64,000 nt of DNA from Salinilacustrithrix sp003476595. Its GTDB lineage: Bacteria > Actinomycetota > Acidimicrobiia > Acidimicrobiales > Salinilacustritrichaceae. Below, one piece after another: positions 8,581-18,014 of this stretch; positions within the stretch are counted from its first letter, which is position 1, and each line of letters begins with the position of its first letter. Both the position numbers and the translations under genes were made by a program. The notes beneath the pieces are model-generated. The model did no database searches. It saw only the letters and a program-made list of their open reading frames with translations, and was not told the DNA's origin. The DNA is taken from NCBI GenBank assembly GCA_963972525.1, contig CAXAUZ010000003.1, positions 1 to 64,000 of the forward strand. The letters are read 5' to 3'.

Positions 8581-9087
8581 ATGATCCCCTCCGCCACCCT
8601 CGAGCCTCCGGCGCGTGGCCACGACTGGCTCGCGCTCACCGAGGCGCCACTGCCGGTGCAGGTGGCCACCGACTGGGCGGTGCGCCCGGACTGCGGTGGG
8701 GTCGTCACCTTCGTCGGCACCGCCCGGGATCACAGCGAGGGCCGACCCGGGGTCGAGGTGCTCGAGTACGAGGCCTACGAGACCGAGGTCGTGCCCCGCC
8801 TCGCCCGCGTCGCCGCCGAAGCCCGCGCCCGGTGGGCGACCGTGGGCAACATCGCCCTGCTGCACCGCACCGGCCCGCTCCAGGTCACCGACGCCGCCGT
8901 GGTCGTGTCGGTGTCGGCGCCGCACCGGGACGAGGCCTTCGCCGCGGCCCGCTTCTGCATCGACGCCCTGAAGCAGTCGGTGCCGATCTGGAAGAAGGAG
9001 CGCTGGGACGGGGGCGAGAGCTGGGGCCTCGAGGCCCAGCACCTGCAGGACCCCGCCCTCGTGCCCGGGCCCGAGGCCGACGGATGA
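8581..9087 (+). CDS. moaE: Molybdopterin synthase catalytic subunit MoaE
   Basis: MoaE transfers sulfur from MoaD thiocarboxylate to precursor Z to make molybdopterin. Family motifs are in order: FVGTARDHSEG, LEYEAYE, the IALLHRTGPL core, SAPHRDEAF, and the C-terminal lysine-bearing VPIWKKERWDGG that forms the active site. The length of 168 residues is slightly longer than usual because of an N-terminal extension of about 20 residues. No moaD is adjacent, so the partner must be elsewhere. A molybdate importer is encoded at 57.1-59.7 kb. The ATGA overlap couples it to the small membrane protein downstream. Confidence 0.92.
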   Translation: MIPSATLEPPARGHDWLALTEAPLPVQVATDWAVRPDCGGVVTFVGTARDHSEGRPGVEVLEYEAYETEVVPRLARVAAEARARWATVGNIALLHRTGPLQVTDAAVVVSVSAPHRDEAFAAARFCIDALKQSVPIWKKERWDGGESWGLEAQHLQDPALVPGPEADG

Positions 9088-9284
9088 TCCCGTTCCTGCT
9101 CGTGATCGTGGTCATCGTCGTCGTGGGCGTCAGCGTGCTGGCCTACCGAGGGCGACCCGAGAGCTCCATCGAGTCCGGCATCCGCGCGTTCCGGCGCGAG
9201 ATGCGCGCCCTCGCCCCGCCGCCCGAGCACCGCCGGGGCCCCGACGACCACCACCCCGACTCGCCACCCCAGGACGTCGAGTAG
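9084..9284 (+). CDS. Small single-pass membrane protein, unknown function
   Basis: A 66-residue protein with an N-terminal hydrophobic helix (IPFLLVIVVIVVVGVSVLAY, residues 2-21) and a polar tail rich in Arg, Pro and His. Its ATG overlaps the moaE stop (ATGA) and its own stop is two bases before the mreB-like start, so it sits inside an apparent three-gene operon. It has no recognised family. A role near the envelope is only inferred from topology and the adjacent mreB homologue. Confidence 0.6.
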   Translation: MIPFLLVIVVIVVVGVSVLAYRGRPESSIESGIRAFRREMRALAPPPEHRRGPDDHHPDSPPQDVE

Positions 9285-9286
9285 CC

Positions 9287-10294
9287 GTGGCCCGCGACCT
9301 CGCCATCGACCTCGGCACCGCGAACACGCTCGTGTACGCGAAGGGCCAGGGCATCGTCATGAACGAGCCCACCGTGATCGCGCTCAACAAGCGCAACGGC
9401 GACGTGCTCGCCATGGGCCGGGAGGCCTGGCAGATGATCGGGCGCACGCCCAGCTACATCATCGCCGTGCGGCCGCTGCGCCAGGGAGCCATCACCGACT
9501 TCGACATCACCCAGCGCATGATCCGCCTGATCCTGCAGCGCGCCGGCGTGAACCGCTTCAACCGCCCCCGCGTGGTCATCTGCGTGCCGTCCGCCATCAC
9601 CGAGGTCGAGCGCCGCGCCGTCACCGAGGCCGCCCGGCGCGCCGGCGCCGCCGACGCCCAGCTCCTCGAGCAGCCCATGGCCGCCGCCATCGGGGCCGAG
9701 CTCCCGATTCACGAGCCGGTGGCGAACATGGTCATCGACGTCGGCGGCGGCACCACCGAGACCGCGCTGATCAGCCTCGGGGGCATCGTCGCCCTGCAGG
9801 CCGTGCGGGTCGGCTCCTTCGACATCGACGCCGCCATCCAGTCCTACGTGCGCCGGGAGTACGGCATCGCCATCGGCGAGCGCACGGCGGAGGAGATCAA
9901 GATCGCCATCGGCTCGGCCTGGCCGATCGACGACGAGGTGCGGGCCGAGGTGCGGGGCCGGGACCTCATGACCGGGCTCCCCAAGACCGTCATCCTCTCC
10001 AAGCCCGAGGTGCGCGAGGCGATCAGCGAGCCGGTCACCGCCATCGTGGACTCGGTGATCGCATGCCTGGGCCAGGCCCCGCCGGAGCTGGCCGACGACC
10101 TCATCAGCACCGGCATGCAGCTCGTCGGCGGCGGCGGGATGCTGCAGGGCCTCGATCGACGGATCTCGGTGGAGACCGACATCCCGGTGCAGCTGGTCCA
10201 GCAGCCGCTCGAGTCGGTCGTGCTCGGCGCCGGGCGCTGCGTGGAGGCCTACGACGACCTCAAGGTGATGTTCATGGGCGGGCGGGCCGTCTGA
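9287..10294 (+). CDS. mreB: Rod shape-determining protein MreB/Mbl
   Basis: A 335-residue actin-like ATPase that polymerises on the inner membrane and directs cell-wall synthesis. Visible features: phosphate-1 loop AIDLGTANTLVY at the N-terminus, VVICVPSAITEVERRAV, phosphate-2 loop VIDVGGGTTETALI, and the adenosine-binding LVGGGGMLQGLD with the closing VLGAGRCVE. Length matches MreB. It starts with GTG two bases after the upstream gene. mreC, mreD, rodA and penicillin-binding genes, usual neighbours of mreB, are absent here, so it may be a secondary paralogue. Confidence 0.92.
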   Translation: MARDLAIDLGTANTLVYAKGQGIVMNEPTVIALNKRNGDVLAMGREAWQMIGRTPSYIIAVRPLRQGAITDFDITQRMIRLILQRAGVNRFNRPRVVICVPSAITEVERRAVTEAARRAGAADAQLLEQPMAAAIGAELPIHEPVANMVIDVGGGTTETALISLGGIVALQAVRVGSFDIDAAIQSYVRREYGIAIGERTAEEIKIAIGSAWPIDDEVRAEVRGRDLMTGLPKTVILSKPEVREAISEPVTAIVDSVIACLGQAPPELADDLISTGMQLVGGGGMLQGLDRRISVETDIPVQLVQQPLESVVLGAGRCVEAYDDLKVMFMGGRAV

Positions 10295-10440
10295 GCAGGC
10301 CGTCCGGGCCGCGCTGTCACCGCATCGTCATCGTTCCGTTGGGGGACGTAGCAGGTCGAACCCGTCCCAATCGGACGTCGAAGGTGTGACATGCGTCGAC
10401 GCCGGCCGGTGATCGGTGTAGGTTGCGGCCCGCTAATGAC

Positions 10441-10520
10441 GCAGCGTCCAGTAGGTCCCGCTTGGGACGGGGGCGCTGCGGACGCAAGACTGCCCGCTCC
10501 GGCGGGCCGTTCCAGGGGGA
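10441..10520 (+). promoter_or_regulatory. Structured 5' leader of the branched-chain amino acid ABC operon
   Basis: The non-coding stretch before livG can fold into several hairpins. GTCCC (10455-10459) pairs with GGGAC (10464-10468); GCCCGC (10492-10497) pairs with GCGGGC (10502-10507). Two outer pairings are mutually exclusive: GCAGCG (10441-10446) with CGCTGC (10474-10479), or GCGTCC (10444-10449) with GGACGC (10480-10485). The last hairpin ends seven bases before the ribosome-binding site AGGGGGA (10514-10520). This resembles a regulated leader, but no known riboswitch class is recognised. Confidence 0.35.
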
Positions 10521-10527
10521 AAACAGC

Positions 10528-11288
<761 letters not shown>

Positions 11289-11292
<4 letters not shown>

Positions 11293-12044
11293 CCGACGCG
11301 ACCACCACCGCTGCCGGCACGCCTGCACCCACCGGCAAGCCCATCCTGCAGATCTCCGGCGTCCACGCCGCCTACGGCATGGTCCGGGTCCTGCACGGCA
11401 TCGACCTCGAGGTCCACGACGGCGAGGTCGTCGTGGTGCTCGGGGCCAACGGGGCCGGCAAGACCACCACGATGCGGGCGATCTGCGGCCTGGTCGACAC
11501 GACCGGCTCCATCCTCCTCGACGGCAAGGAGATCGTCGGCAAGAAGTCGGCCGACGTCGCCCGCCTCGGCGTCGCCCACGTCCCCCAGGGGCGCGGCACC
11601 TTCGCCGACCTGTCCGTCGAGGACAACCTGCAGGTCGGCGCCTTCGTGCGCAAGGACAAGGAGATCCGCTCCGACATCGACCGCTGGTACGACGTCTTCC
11701 CCGTGCTGGGGGAGCGCCGCCAGCAGCAGGCCGGCACCCTCTCGGGCGGCGAGCAGCAGATGCTCGCCGTGGCCCGGGCCCTCATGGGCCGCCCCCGGCT
11801 GCTGCTGCTGGACGAGCCGTCCCTCGGGCTCGCCCCGATGATCGTGCAGAACGTGTTCAGGAACCTGCAGTCGATCCGCGAGGAGTTCGGCACGACGATG
11901 CTGGTCGTCGAGCAGAACGCCAACCTCGCCCTCGGCATCGCCGATCGCGGCTACGTCATCGAAGCGGGCCGGATCGTGCTCAGCGGCACGGCCGACGAGC
12001 TGAGCAGCGACGACGCCGTGCGCGCCGCCTACCTCGGGTACTGA
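11289..12044 (+). CDS. livF: Branched-chain amino acid ABC transporter ATP-binding protein LivF
   Basis: Second ATPase of the importer, 251 residues. It has Walker A GANGAGKTTTMRA, the LivF-type VPQGRGTFADLSVEDNL, signature LSGGEQQMLAVARAL, Walker B LLLLDEPSLGLAP and VVEQNANLAL. ATGA overlap with livG indicates translational coupling. An N-terminal extension of about 20 residues rich in Thr/Ala/Pro precedes the fold. Together with LivG it drives uptake of leucine/isoleucine/valine or a related small substrate; the true ligand of this system is set by the binding protein and is not known. Confidence 0.92.
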
Positions 12045-12088
12045 GCCCATGACCACCACCTCCCACCCCCGACAGGAGATCTGACTCC

Positions 12089-12982
12089 GTGGAGCTCTTC
12101 CTCGCCCGCCTGTTCGACGGGCTCTCCTCCGGTGCCACCTACGCGGTGATCGCCGTGGCGCTCGTGCTGATCTACAAGGCCACGACGCTGATCAACTTCG
12201 CCCAGGGCGAGCTGGCCATGCTCGGCTCGTTCTTCGCCTACATCCTCGCCATCGAGCAGGGGATCCCGCTCTACCTGGCCATCGTCCTGGCGATGCTGCT
12301 GTCGGCGGTGCTCGCCGCCGGCATCGAGCGGGTGCTGATCAGGCCGTTCGACCCCTCTGACCACCTCCCCCTCGTCATCATCACCCTGGGGCTGTTCCTG
12401 GTGATCAATGCCGTGGCCGGCATGATCTGGGGCTTCGACCCCCGCAGCTTCCCCCGGATGTTCCCCGAAGGCGACGTGTGGAGCATGGGCATCGCCCGGC
12501 TCCGCTGGTACACGGTCGGCACGATGGCCACCGTCTTGATCCTGCTCGTCCTGCTGACGCTGCTGCTGAAGAAGACCAAGATCGGCCTCGCCTTCCGGGC
12601 GGTCTCCTCCAACCTGGAGTCCTCCGGGCTCGTCGGCGTGCGCGCCGGACCCACGCTGCAGTTCGGCTGGATGCTCGCCACCGCCGTGGGCACCCTGGCG
12701 GGTGCCCTCTTCGTGGCAGATCCGTTCCGCCAGCTCGACCCGACGTGGGCGCAGCGGGTGCTGATCTTCGCCGCAGCCGCTGCCGTGATCGGTGGGCTCG
12801 ACAGTCTGTGGGGCGCCCTCGCTGGCGGGGTCATCCTGGGACTCGTGGAGTCCATGGTCGTCGGCTACGTCGACTGGATCCCGAACCAGATGGGCCTCGC
12901 CGCGGCCGTGGTGGCCATCATCATCGTGCTGTTGATCAGACCCAACGGGCTGTTCGGCTCGAAGGCGGTGGAGCGGGTATGA
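12089..12982 (+). CDS. livH: Branched-chain amino acid ABC transporter permease LivH
   Basis: A 297-residue inner-membrane permease with about eight hydrophobic segments. Typical LivH stretches include GLSSGATYAVIAVALVLIYKAT followed at once by LINFAQGELAM, and the terminal LIRPNGLFG. The GTG start is preceded by AGGAG about ten bases upstream; the 44-base gap after livF is the only gap in the operon. It forms the translocation channel with LivM, which follows with an ATGA overlap. Confidence 0.92.
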   Translation: MELFLARLFDGLSSGATYAVIAVALVLIYKATTLINFAQGELAMLGSFFAYILAIEQGIPLYLAIVLAMLLSAVLAAGIERVLIRPFDPSDHLPLVIITLGLFLVINAVAGMIWGFDPRSFPRMFPEGDVWSMGIARLRWYTVGTMATVLILLVLLTLLLKKTKIGLAFRAVSSNLESSGLVGVRAGPTLQFGWMLATAVGTLAGALFVADPFRQLDPTWAQRVLIFAAAAAVIGGLDSLWGALAGGVILGLVESMVVGYVDWIPNQMGLAAAVVAIIIVLLIRPNGLFGSKAVERV

Positions 12983-14280
12983 GCGCGCGACGCGTCATCA
13001 CCGAGGGCAGCAACGCCCACAAGGTCTACCGGTACGTCCCCTGGGCGATCTTCGCCTCCATCGCCTTCACCGCCCCGTTCTGGGCCGTTCACACGCCGGC
13101 GTTGAGCATCGGGGACTCCACTCTCACCTTCAGCCTCGGCAACCTCAACCACGCCGTCGCGTACATGGTGGGCGTCCTGGGCCTCGGCATCCTCGTCGGG
13201 TACAACGGCCAGATCTCGCTGGGAAACAGCTTCTTCATGGGCGTCGGCGGCTACCTCACCGCCACGCTCGTGACGGATGACGGCTGGCCGTTCTTGGCCA
13301 CGCTCGTCGTGGTGCTCCCGGTCTGCTTCATCATCGGGATGCTGGTTGGGCTGCCTGCGCTGCGGATCAAGGGCCTGTACCTTGCGCTGACCACCCTCGG
13401 ACTCGCCGCGGTGTTCCCGTCGATCGTCCGCATGGAGCAGCTCCGCGATCGCACCGGCGGCGCAAACGGCAAGCGCATAGAGTCCGACCTCGACGCACCG
13501 GACTGGGTGCCGATCGAGGCGATCTCCGATGTCCTCGCCGGCATCCCGCTGCTGGGTGACTGGGTCTACGGCGAGGGCGGCGTCCGCGGTCGCGACGCCG
13601 ATGCCATCTGGGTGTTCCTGCTGCTGGCCGCACTCACCGCCGCCGCATTCTGGGTCGCCCGGAACCTCATCTACAGTCGTCCCGGCCGCTCGATCATCGC
13701 CATCCGCGACAACGAGACCGGCGCGGCGGTCAACGGCGTGAACGTGCCGATGACCAAGACGCTCACGTTCGGCTTCAGCGCCATGCTCGGCGGCCTGTCG
13801 GGGACCATGTACGCCATGGCCATCGGCTTCGTCGCTCCCGACGTGTTCGGGATCAACTTGGCCATCTTCCTCATCGTCGGCCTGGTGGTCGGAGGCGTCG
13901 GCACCCTCAGCGGTGCGGTCATCGGTGGCCTGGTCATCGTCTTCGTGCCGGTCTGGGCCTCGCAGATCGAGTCCGTGCCCGGCGTGCCGGAGCGCTTCCT
14001 GCGTGGCCCGACCGGGACGTTCTTCCTGGGCCTGCTGCTCATCGTGCTGACGTTCTTCCTCCCCGGCGGCATCGTCTACGGCGTGCGAAAGCTCCGGGCT
14101 CGCTTCGTCCAGATCGTCCCGGCCGGTCCGACCGACCCCGGCGACGACGGGGACACCACGCTGCCGGACGACCACCCTCACGAGGATCGCGCCGAACGCA
14201 TCCTCGACCGGGACGACGGGGCCAGCGCGGCCCCTGTGTCCGCCCCTGCACAAGCAACCAACCAAGGAGAACCAACGTGA
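12979..14280 (+). CDS. livM: Branched-chain amino acid ABC transporter permease LivM
   Basis: A 433-residue permease. The family core GYNGQISLGNSFFMGVGGY, the EAA-like loop RSIIAIRDNETGAAVNGVN, and GGVGTLSGAVIGG are clear. It is longer than usual, with an insertion around residues 155-205 (between the GLYLALTTLGLA helix and the next membrane span) and a hydrophilic C-terminal tail of about 55 residues rich in Asp/Pro/Ala. ATGA overlap with livH, and its stop overlaps the GTG of the binding-protein gene, so the operon is tightly coupled. Confidence 0.92.
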   Translation: MSARRVITEGSNAHKVYRYVPWAIFASIAFTAPFWAVHTPALSIGDSTLTFSLGNLNHAVAYMVGVLGLGILVGYNGQISLGNSFFMGVGGYLTATLVTDDGWPFLATLVVVLPVCFIIGMLVGLPALRIKGLYLALTTLGLAAVFPSIVRMEQLRDRTGGANGKRIESDLDAPDWVPIEAISDVLAGIPLLGDWVYGEGGVRGRDADAIWVFLLLAALTAAAFWVARNLIYSRPGRSIIAIRDNETGAAVNGVNVPMTKTLTFGFSAMLGGLSGTMYAMAIGFVAPDVFGINLAIFLIVGLVVGGVGTLSGAVIGGLVIVFVPVWASQIESVPGVPERFLRGPTGTFFLGLLLIVLTFFLPGGIVYGVRKLRARFVQIVPAGPTDPGDDGDTTLPDDHPHEDRAERILDRDDGASAAPVSAPAQATNQGEPT

Positions 14281-15656
14281 GAGCATCCCGACTGTGGCGG
14301 ATCTTCGCCATGCTGCTGGCGCTGTCGCTCGTCGCCGCCGCCTGCGGCGACGACGACGACGAAGCCGGCACCACCACCGACGACACCGAGGACACCGCCG
14401 ATGGTGGCGATGACGGTGGCGAGGGCGGTGACGCCGGTGCCATGGAGGGTGAGATCGAGGTTGCCGAGGGCACCGTCGTCAACACCGACGACTGCCCGTC
14501 CGACTGGGATCCTGAAGCCGGTCTGACCGACGACACGATCAAGCTCGGCATGAGCCTCCCCGAGTCCGGAGCCGTGGCCGCCCTCGGCGGCCTCGACGAC
14601 GGCATGCGCGCCTGGTTCGACCAGATGGAGCCCATCGATGGCCGCTCGGTGGAGCTGGTCTCGGCCGACGACGCCTACGACCCGGCCCGTGCGCTGGCCA
14701 ACGTCGAGGACTTCCTCGAGTCCGACGAGCCGTTCGCGTTGACGTACCTCGTCGGCACGGCGAACGTGCTCGCGGTGCGCGACGTCTCCGATGAGGAGTG
14801 CATGCCGATGCTGTTCAACTCCACCGGGTTCCCGGCCTGGGGTGATCCGGCCAACTACCCGTGGACCATCGGTGGCCTACTCAGCTACAACACCGAAGCC
14901 AACCTGTGGTGCACCTACATCGAGAACGAGATCGGCCCCGACGCAACCGTGGCTGCGCTCTACATGGACAACGACTTCGGTCTGGCCTACGAAGAGACGG
15001 TCAACGACTGCGACATCAACCTGGTCGAAAGCGTCCGCCACGACCCGGCGGCCCCAGACGTCACCGACGAGATCACCACGCTGGCGTCCTCCGATGCCGA
15101 CGTCGTGCTCCTCGGCACCACCGGTGCGCCGTGTCCACAGTCCATGGCCGCGATCGCCCAGTCCAGCTGGGATCCGACGGTCCTGCTGTCCAATACCTGC
15201 CAGGGCATCGCGACCTACTTCGCACCGATCGATCCGGCGGGTGACGGCGTGATCGTGGCTGCGACGGCCAAGGAGGCCGGCGAACTCGAGGACGAGGACG
15301 TCATCGCCGCCCGCGAGGCCCTCGAGGCGGCCGGCCTGAACCCCGACGAGGGTTCGTTCTACACCGGTGTCACCTTCGGTCACACGGTCGAGAATGTGCT
15401 CCGTCAGGCTGCCGAGATGGAGGGTGGTCTCAACCGCATCAACCTCATGCGGGCGGTCTGGAACGCCGACTTCTCCAACCCCTTGGGGTTGGAAGGCGGT
15501 ACCTACCAGACCGACGGCACGAACGACTCGTACCTGGTCGAAGCGGTGAAGTTCCAGCGCTACGTGGCTCCGGCCGCCGGCGAGGAGCTCGGTCGCTACG
15601 AGGACGTCGGTGAGCTCCAGAACATCGAGGGTGAGACGGGCACCTTCGAGGGCTGA
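14277..15656 (+). CDS. Branched-chain amino acid ABC transporter substrate-binding lipoprotein (LivK-like)
   Basis: A 459-residue type-1 periplasmic binding protein. It has a lipoprotein signal peptide with lipobox LVAAAC (Cys at about residue 23), then a long acidic low-complexity linker (GDDDDEAGTTTDD onward, about 50 residues) typical of actinobacterial lipoproteins. The mature fold begins at DDTIKLGMSLPESGAVAALGG. It supplies ligand to LivHMGF; being last in the operon, after the permeases, fits many actinobacterial systems. The GTG start overlaps the livM stop. The ligand could be an amino acid, amide or aromatic acid. Confidence 0.88.
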   Translation: MRASRLWRIFAMLLALSLVAAACGDDDDEAGTTTDDTEDTADGGDDGGEGGDAGAMEGEIEVAEGTVVNTDDCPSDWDPEAGLTDDTIKLGMSLPESGAVAALGGLDDGMRAWFDQMEPIDGRSVELVSADDAYDPARALANVEDFLESDEPFALTYLVGTANVLAVRDVSDEECMPMLFNSTGFPAWGDPANYPWTIGGLLSYNTEANLWCTYIENEIGPDATVAALYMDNDFGLAYEETVNDCDINLVESVRHDPAAPDVTDEITTLASSDADVVLLGTTGAPCPQSMAAIAQSSWDPTVLLSNTCQGIATYFAPIDPAGDGVIVAATAKEAGELEDEDVIAAREALEAAGLNPDEGSFYTGVTFGHTVENVLRQAAEMEGGLNRINLMRAVWNADFSNPLGLEGGTYQTDGTNDSYLVEAVKFQRYVAPAAGEELGRYEDVGELQNIEGETGTFEG

Positions 15657-15657
15657 G

Positions 15658-15674
15658 CCTGCCCTTCGGGCAGG
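15658..15674 (+). terminator. Hairpin after the liv operon
   Basis: CCTGCCC and GGGCAGG form a seven-pair stem around a three-base loop, starting two bases after the livK-like stop. There is no U-tract, so intrinsic termination is uncertain. Confidence 0.4.
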
Positions 15675-15730
15675 TCGAGTTGCTCGGCTGCGCCTCGCAA
15701 CTCCAGCGCTCGTTCAGCTGACGAAGCAGA

Positions 15731-15760
15731 CGGTGGCCGGCCCCTCGGGGCCGGCCACCG
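15731..15760. terminator. Long perfect hairpin between convergent genes
   Basis: A perfect 14-base inverted repeat (15731-15744 with 15747-15760; arms rich in GGCC) separated by two bases. It lies between the convergent ends of the liv operon (15656) and the HEAT-repeat gene (15783), so it probably serves as a bidirectional terminator or transcription barrier. Confidence 0.55.
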
Positions 15761-15782
15761 CCGCGTCCGGGCTGCGGCGGCT

Positions 15783-16391
15783 TCAGGCGCTGTCAGACAC
15801 GAGGTCCTCGGCCGCCTGGCGGACCTGGCGATCGCGGTCGGACAGCGCTCGCTCGAGGGCGGCATCGACCTCGGGACCCTCGAAGGCGGCGAGGGCGAGC
15901 ACGGCCCGCCGGCGCAGGGTCGCTCGACCCTCGAGCGCGAGGAGCACGGCCGGGAGCCCGACCGGGTCGCCGATCGCGCCGATCGCGGCGACCGCGGCCT
16001 CGCGGACCAGGTGCTCGGGGTGCTCCGTCGCCAACCGGGTCAGCGCCTCGGCGGCGCCCGGCTCCGGGGGCTGGCGCTCGCCGGCGGCCCAGGCCGCGGT
16101 CTCGGCCACCACCGGATCCTCGTCGTCGAGCAGCGAAAGAGCCGACGGCGGCCGGTCGCCCGGTCGGGTGGCGGCCAGCGACAGCGCCCGCCGGCGGACA
16201 CCGGGAGCGGGGTCCCCGAGCGCGGCCGTCAGCTCGTCATCGCCGAGCGTGCCGATCCGGTCCAGCGCCGCCAGGGCCGTGGCCCGCACCTTGTGGTCCT
16301 CGTCGGTGAGCAGCGAGCGGGCGGTGGCCTCGTCGCCGGTGTGCCCGGCGACGGCCGCGTCGCGACGGCGCTTGGTGGCGTCGCCGCTCAC
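15783..16391 (-). CDS. HEAT-repeat protein
   Basis: A 202-residue soluble protein made of HEAT-like helical repeats: units recur about every 30 residues with the pattern D...VR..A..AL...G (for example DEDHKVRATALAALDRIG, EHPEHLVREAAVAAIGAIG, DRDRQVRQAAEDL). Such repeats are protein-binding scaffolds, as in PBS-lyase-type HEAT proteins, with no catalytic motif here. GTG 16391 is chosen because it overlaps the stop of the upstream membrane-protein gene (GTGA). The partner is probably the membrane protein of the same operon. Confidence 0.75.
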   Translation of the reverse strand: MSGDATKRRRDAAVAGHTGDEATARSLLTDEDHKVRATALAALDRIGTLGDDELTAALGDPAPGVRRRALSLAATRPGDRPPSALSLLDDEDPVVAETAAWAAGERQPPEPGAAEALTRLATEHPEHLVREAAVAAIGAIGDPVGLPAVLLALEGRATLRRRAVLALAAFEGPEVDAALERALSDRDRQVRQAAEDLVSDSA

Positions 16392-16858
16392 CCGACGGCG
16401 CCGTCGACCAGCTCGGCGACCAGGCCGAACGCGGCGCCGGCGATGGCGGCGATGCCCACCCCGATGACCGCCAGGGTGACGAGGAGGAACACGAGGCTGA
16501 CCAGCTTGCGCCACAGCGGGACCCGGGCGACCTCCCGGTACGTGCCCTCCACCGCGGTGTAGGCGGACGGGACCTTCTTCTGGCCTCGGCGGCCGGTCGG
16601 AGCCGGCGTCGGGAGGGGTGCGAGCGGCGTCCCGACCGGCTCGAACGCGGCCTGCTCGGGACCGGGTGCGGCCGGCGCCGCCTCGGCCTCGGGGATGCCG
16701 GGCGACGGGCGGGCCGTCGTGCCGGCCCGCCGGGCGGGCCGTAGGCTGCCCGGAGCGAACCGACCCAGCAGACGCGAGAGCCCGCGGGCGTCGATCAGCC
16801 ACACGGCCAACAGGCCGGCGCCACCGCCGAGCACCACGAGCAGGATGAGAGTGAGCAC
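16388..16858 (-). CDS. Two-helix membrane protein, unknown function
   Basis: A 156-residue protein: N-terminal transmembrane helix (LTLILLVVLGGGAGLLAVWLI), a Pro/Ala-rich cytoplasmic or external middle region (about residues 45-105), and a C-terminal hydrophobic region (VSLVFLLVTLAVIGVGIAAIAGAAFG). No family was recognised. The start is uncertain: GTG 16858 begins just before the first helix; an ATG at 16912 in frame would add a polar segment and overlap the divergent gene more. It is coupled by overlap to the HEAT-repeat gene. Confidence 0.55.
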   Translation of the reverse strand: MLTLILLVVLGGGAGLLAVWLIDARGLSRLLGRFAPGSLRPARRAGTTARPSPGIPEAEAAPAAPGPEQAAFEPVGTPLAPLPTPAPTGRRGQKKVPSAYTAVEGTYREVARVPLWRKLVSLVFLLVTLAVIGVGIAAIAGAAFGLVAELVDGAVG

Positions 16859-17987
16859 CGAGGACGAGAGCGTACCGGGGGCGGTCGGGACCCGTGAGCA
16901 CGACCGGGCCATCCCCGAGCCCCCCGATGCCCCGGTGTCACGGCGACGCACGTGGCCGTGGTGGCTCGCCGCGGCCGCGCTGCTCGGGACGGCGGCCGCC
17001 CTGTTCGCGGCCTTCACGGTGCAGATCGGGCACTTCGAGTTCCGCCCCGGATCGGCCCGGCCCACCACGGAGCTCGTCGACGTCGGCGAGGGCGTCGAGG
17101 TCCACCCACCCGCCGGCGAGATCGCCTTCACCACGGTCTCGCTGCGCCAGTCGACCGTGGCGTCCTACGTGTGGGCCTGGTTCGACGACGACGTCCAGGT
17201 CGTGGCCGACGAGCTCATCCTCGGCGACCGCTCGCCCCAGGAGAACCGCCAGTTCAACCTGCAGCTGATGGACACCTCCAAGCAGGACGCGATCCGGGTC
17301 GCCCTCCTGGAGCTGGGCTACGAGGTCCCGGTCACGATCGACGGGGTCGTGGTCGTCGGCGTGCAGGAGGGGTCCGCCGGGGAGGGCCTGCTGGAGCGGG
17401 GCGACTCCGTGGTCGCCATCGACGGGGAACCGCTCGACGACATCGACGACGTGAGCCGCATCATGGGCCCCAAGGCCCCCGGCGAGACGGTCGTGCTCTC
17501 GGTGGAGCCGGCCGAGCGCGGCGACGTGGCCGAGGTGCCCGTGGTGCTCGGTGCGTCGCCCGACGACCCCGCCCGCGGGCTCATCGGCATCTCGCTCGAG
17601 CCCCGGAGCCCCGCGTACGACTTCCCGATCGACGTGGACATCGACAGCGGAAACGTCGGCGGGCCCTCAGCCGGGCTGGCGTTCACCCTCGCCGTGCTCG
17701 ACGTCCTCACCCCCGGGGAGCTCACCGGCGGCCTCGACGTCGCCGTCACCGGCACGATCGACGGGGCCGGCAACGTCGGCGACGTGGGCGGCGTCCGCCA
17801 GAAGACCGCGGCGGCGATCGACCAGGGCTACGACGTGTTCCTCGTCCCGAGCGGCGAGTTCCAGGAGGCCCAGGAGCGGGCGGGAGACGCCCTCGAGGTG
17901 ATCTCGGTCGATACCCTGGCGGATGCCCTCGACGCGCTGGCATCCCTCGGTGGGAGTGGACTGGGGAACCCCGCCGACGTGGGCTGA
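16851..17987 (+). CDS. PDZ-Lon family serine protease (YlbL-like)
   Basis: A 378-residue membrane-anchored protease. One transmembrane helix near residues 38-60 (WWLAAAALLGTAAALFAAF) is followed by an extracytoplasmic domain. A PDZ domain is near 165-240 (GSAGEGLLERGDSVVAIDGEPLDD), then a Lon-type proteolytic domain: catalytic Ser273 in GGPSAGLAF and Lys318 in GGVRQKTAAAI, 45 residues apart as expected for the Lon Ser-Lys dyad. GTG 16851 has AGGA five bases upstream. Its 5' end overlaps the divergent membrane-protein start by eight bases, if both starts are right. The substrate is unknown. Confidence 0.85.
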   Translation: MSTEDESVPGAVGTREHDRAIPEPPDAPVSRRRTWPWWLAAAALLGTAAALFAAFTVQIGHFEFRPGSARPTTELVDVGEGVEVHPPAGEIAFTTVSLRQSTVASYVWAWFDDDVQVVADELILGDRSPQENRQFNLQLMDTSKQDAIRVALLELGYEVPVTIDGVVVVGVQEGSAGEGLLERGDSVVAIDGEPLDDIDDVSRIMGPKAPGETVVLSVEPAERGDVAEVPVVLGASPDDPARGLIGISLEPRSPAYDFPIDVDIDSGNVGGPSAGLAFTLAVLDVLTPGELTGGLDVAVTGTIDGAGNVGDVGGVRQKTAAAIDQGYDVFLVPSGEFQEAQERAGDALEVISVDTLADALDALASLGGSGLGNPADVG

Positions 17988-18014
17988 CCCCTTCCCTGAT
18001 CCGGTAGGCCTGGC

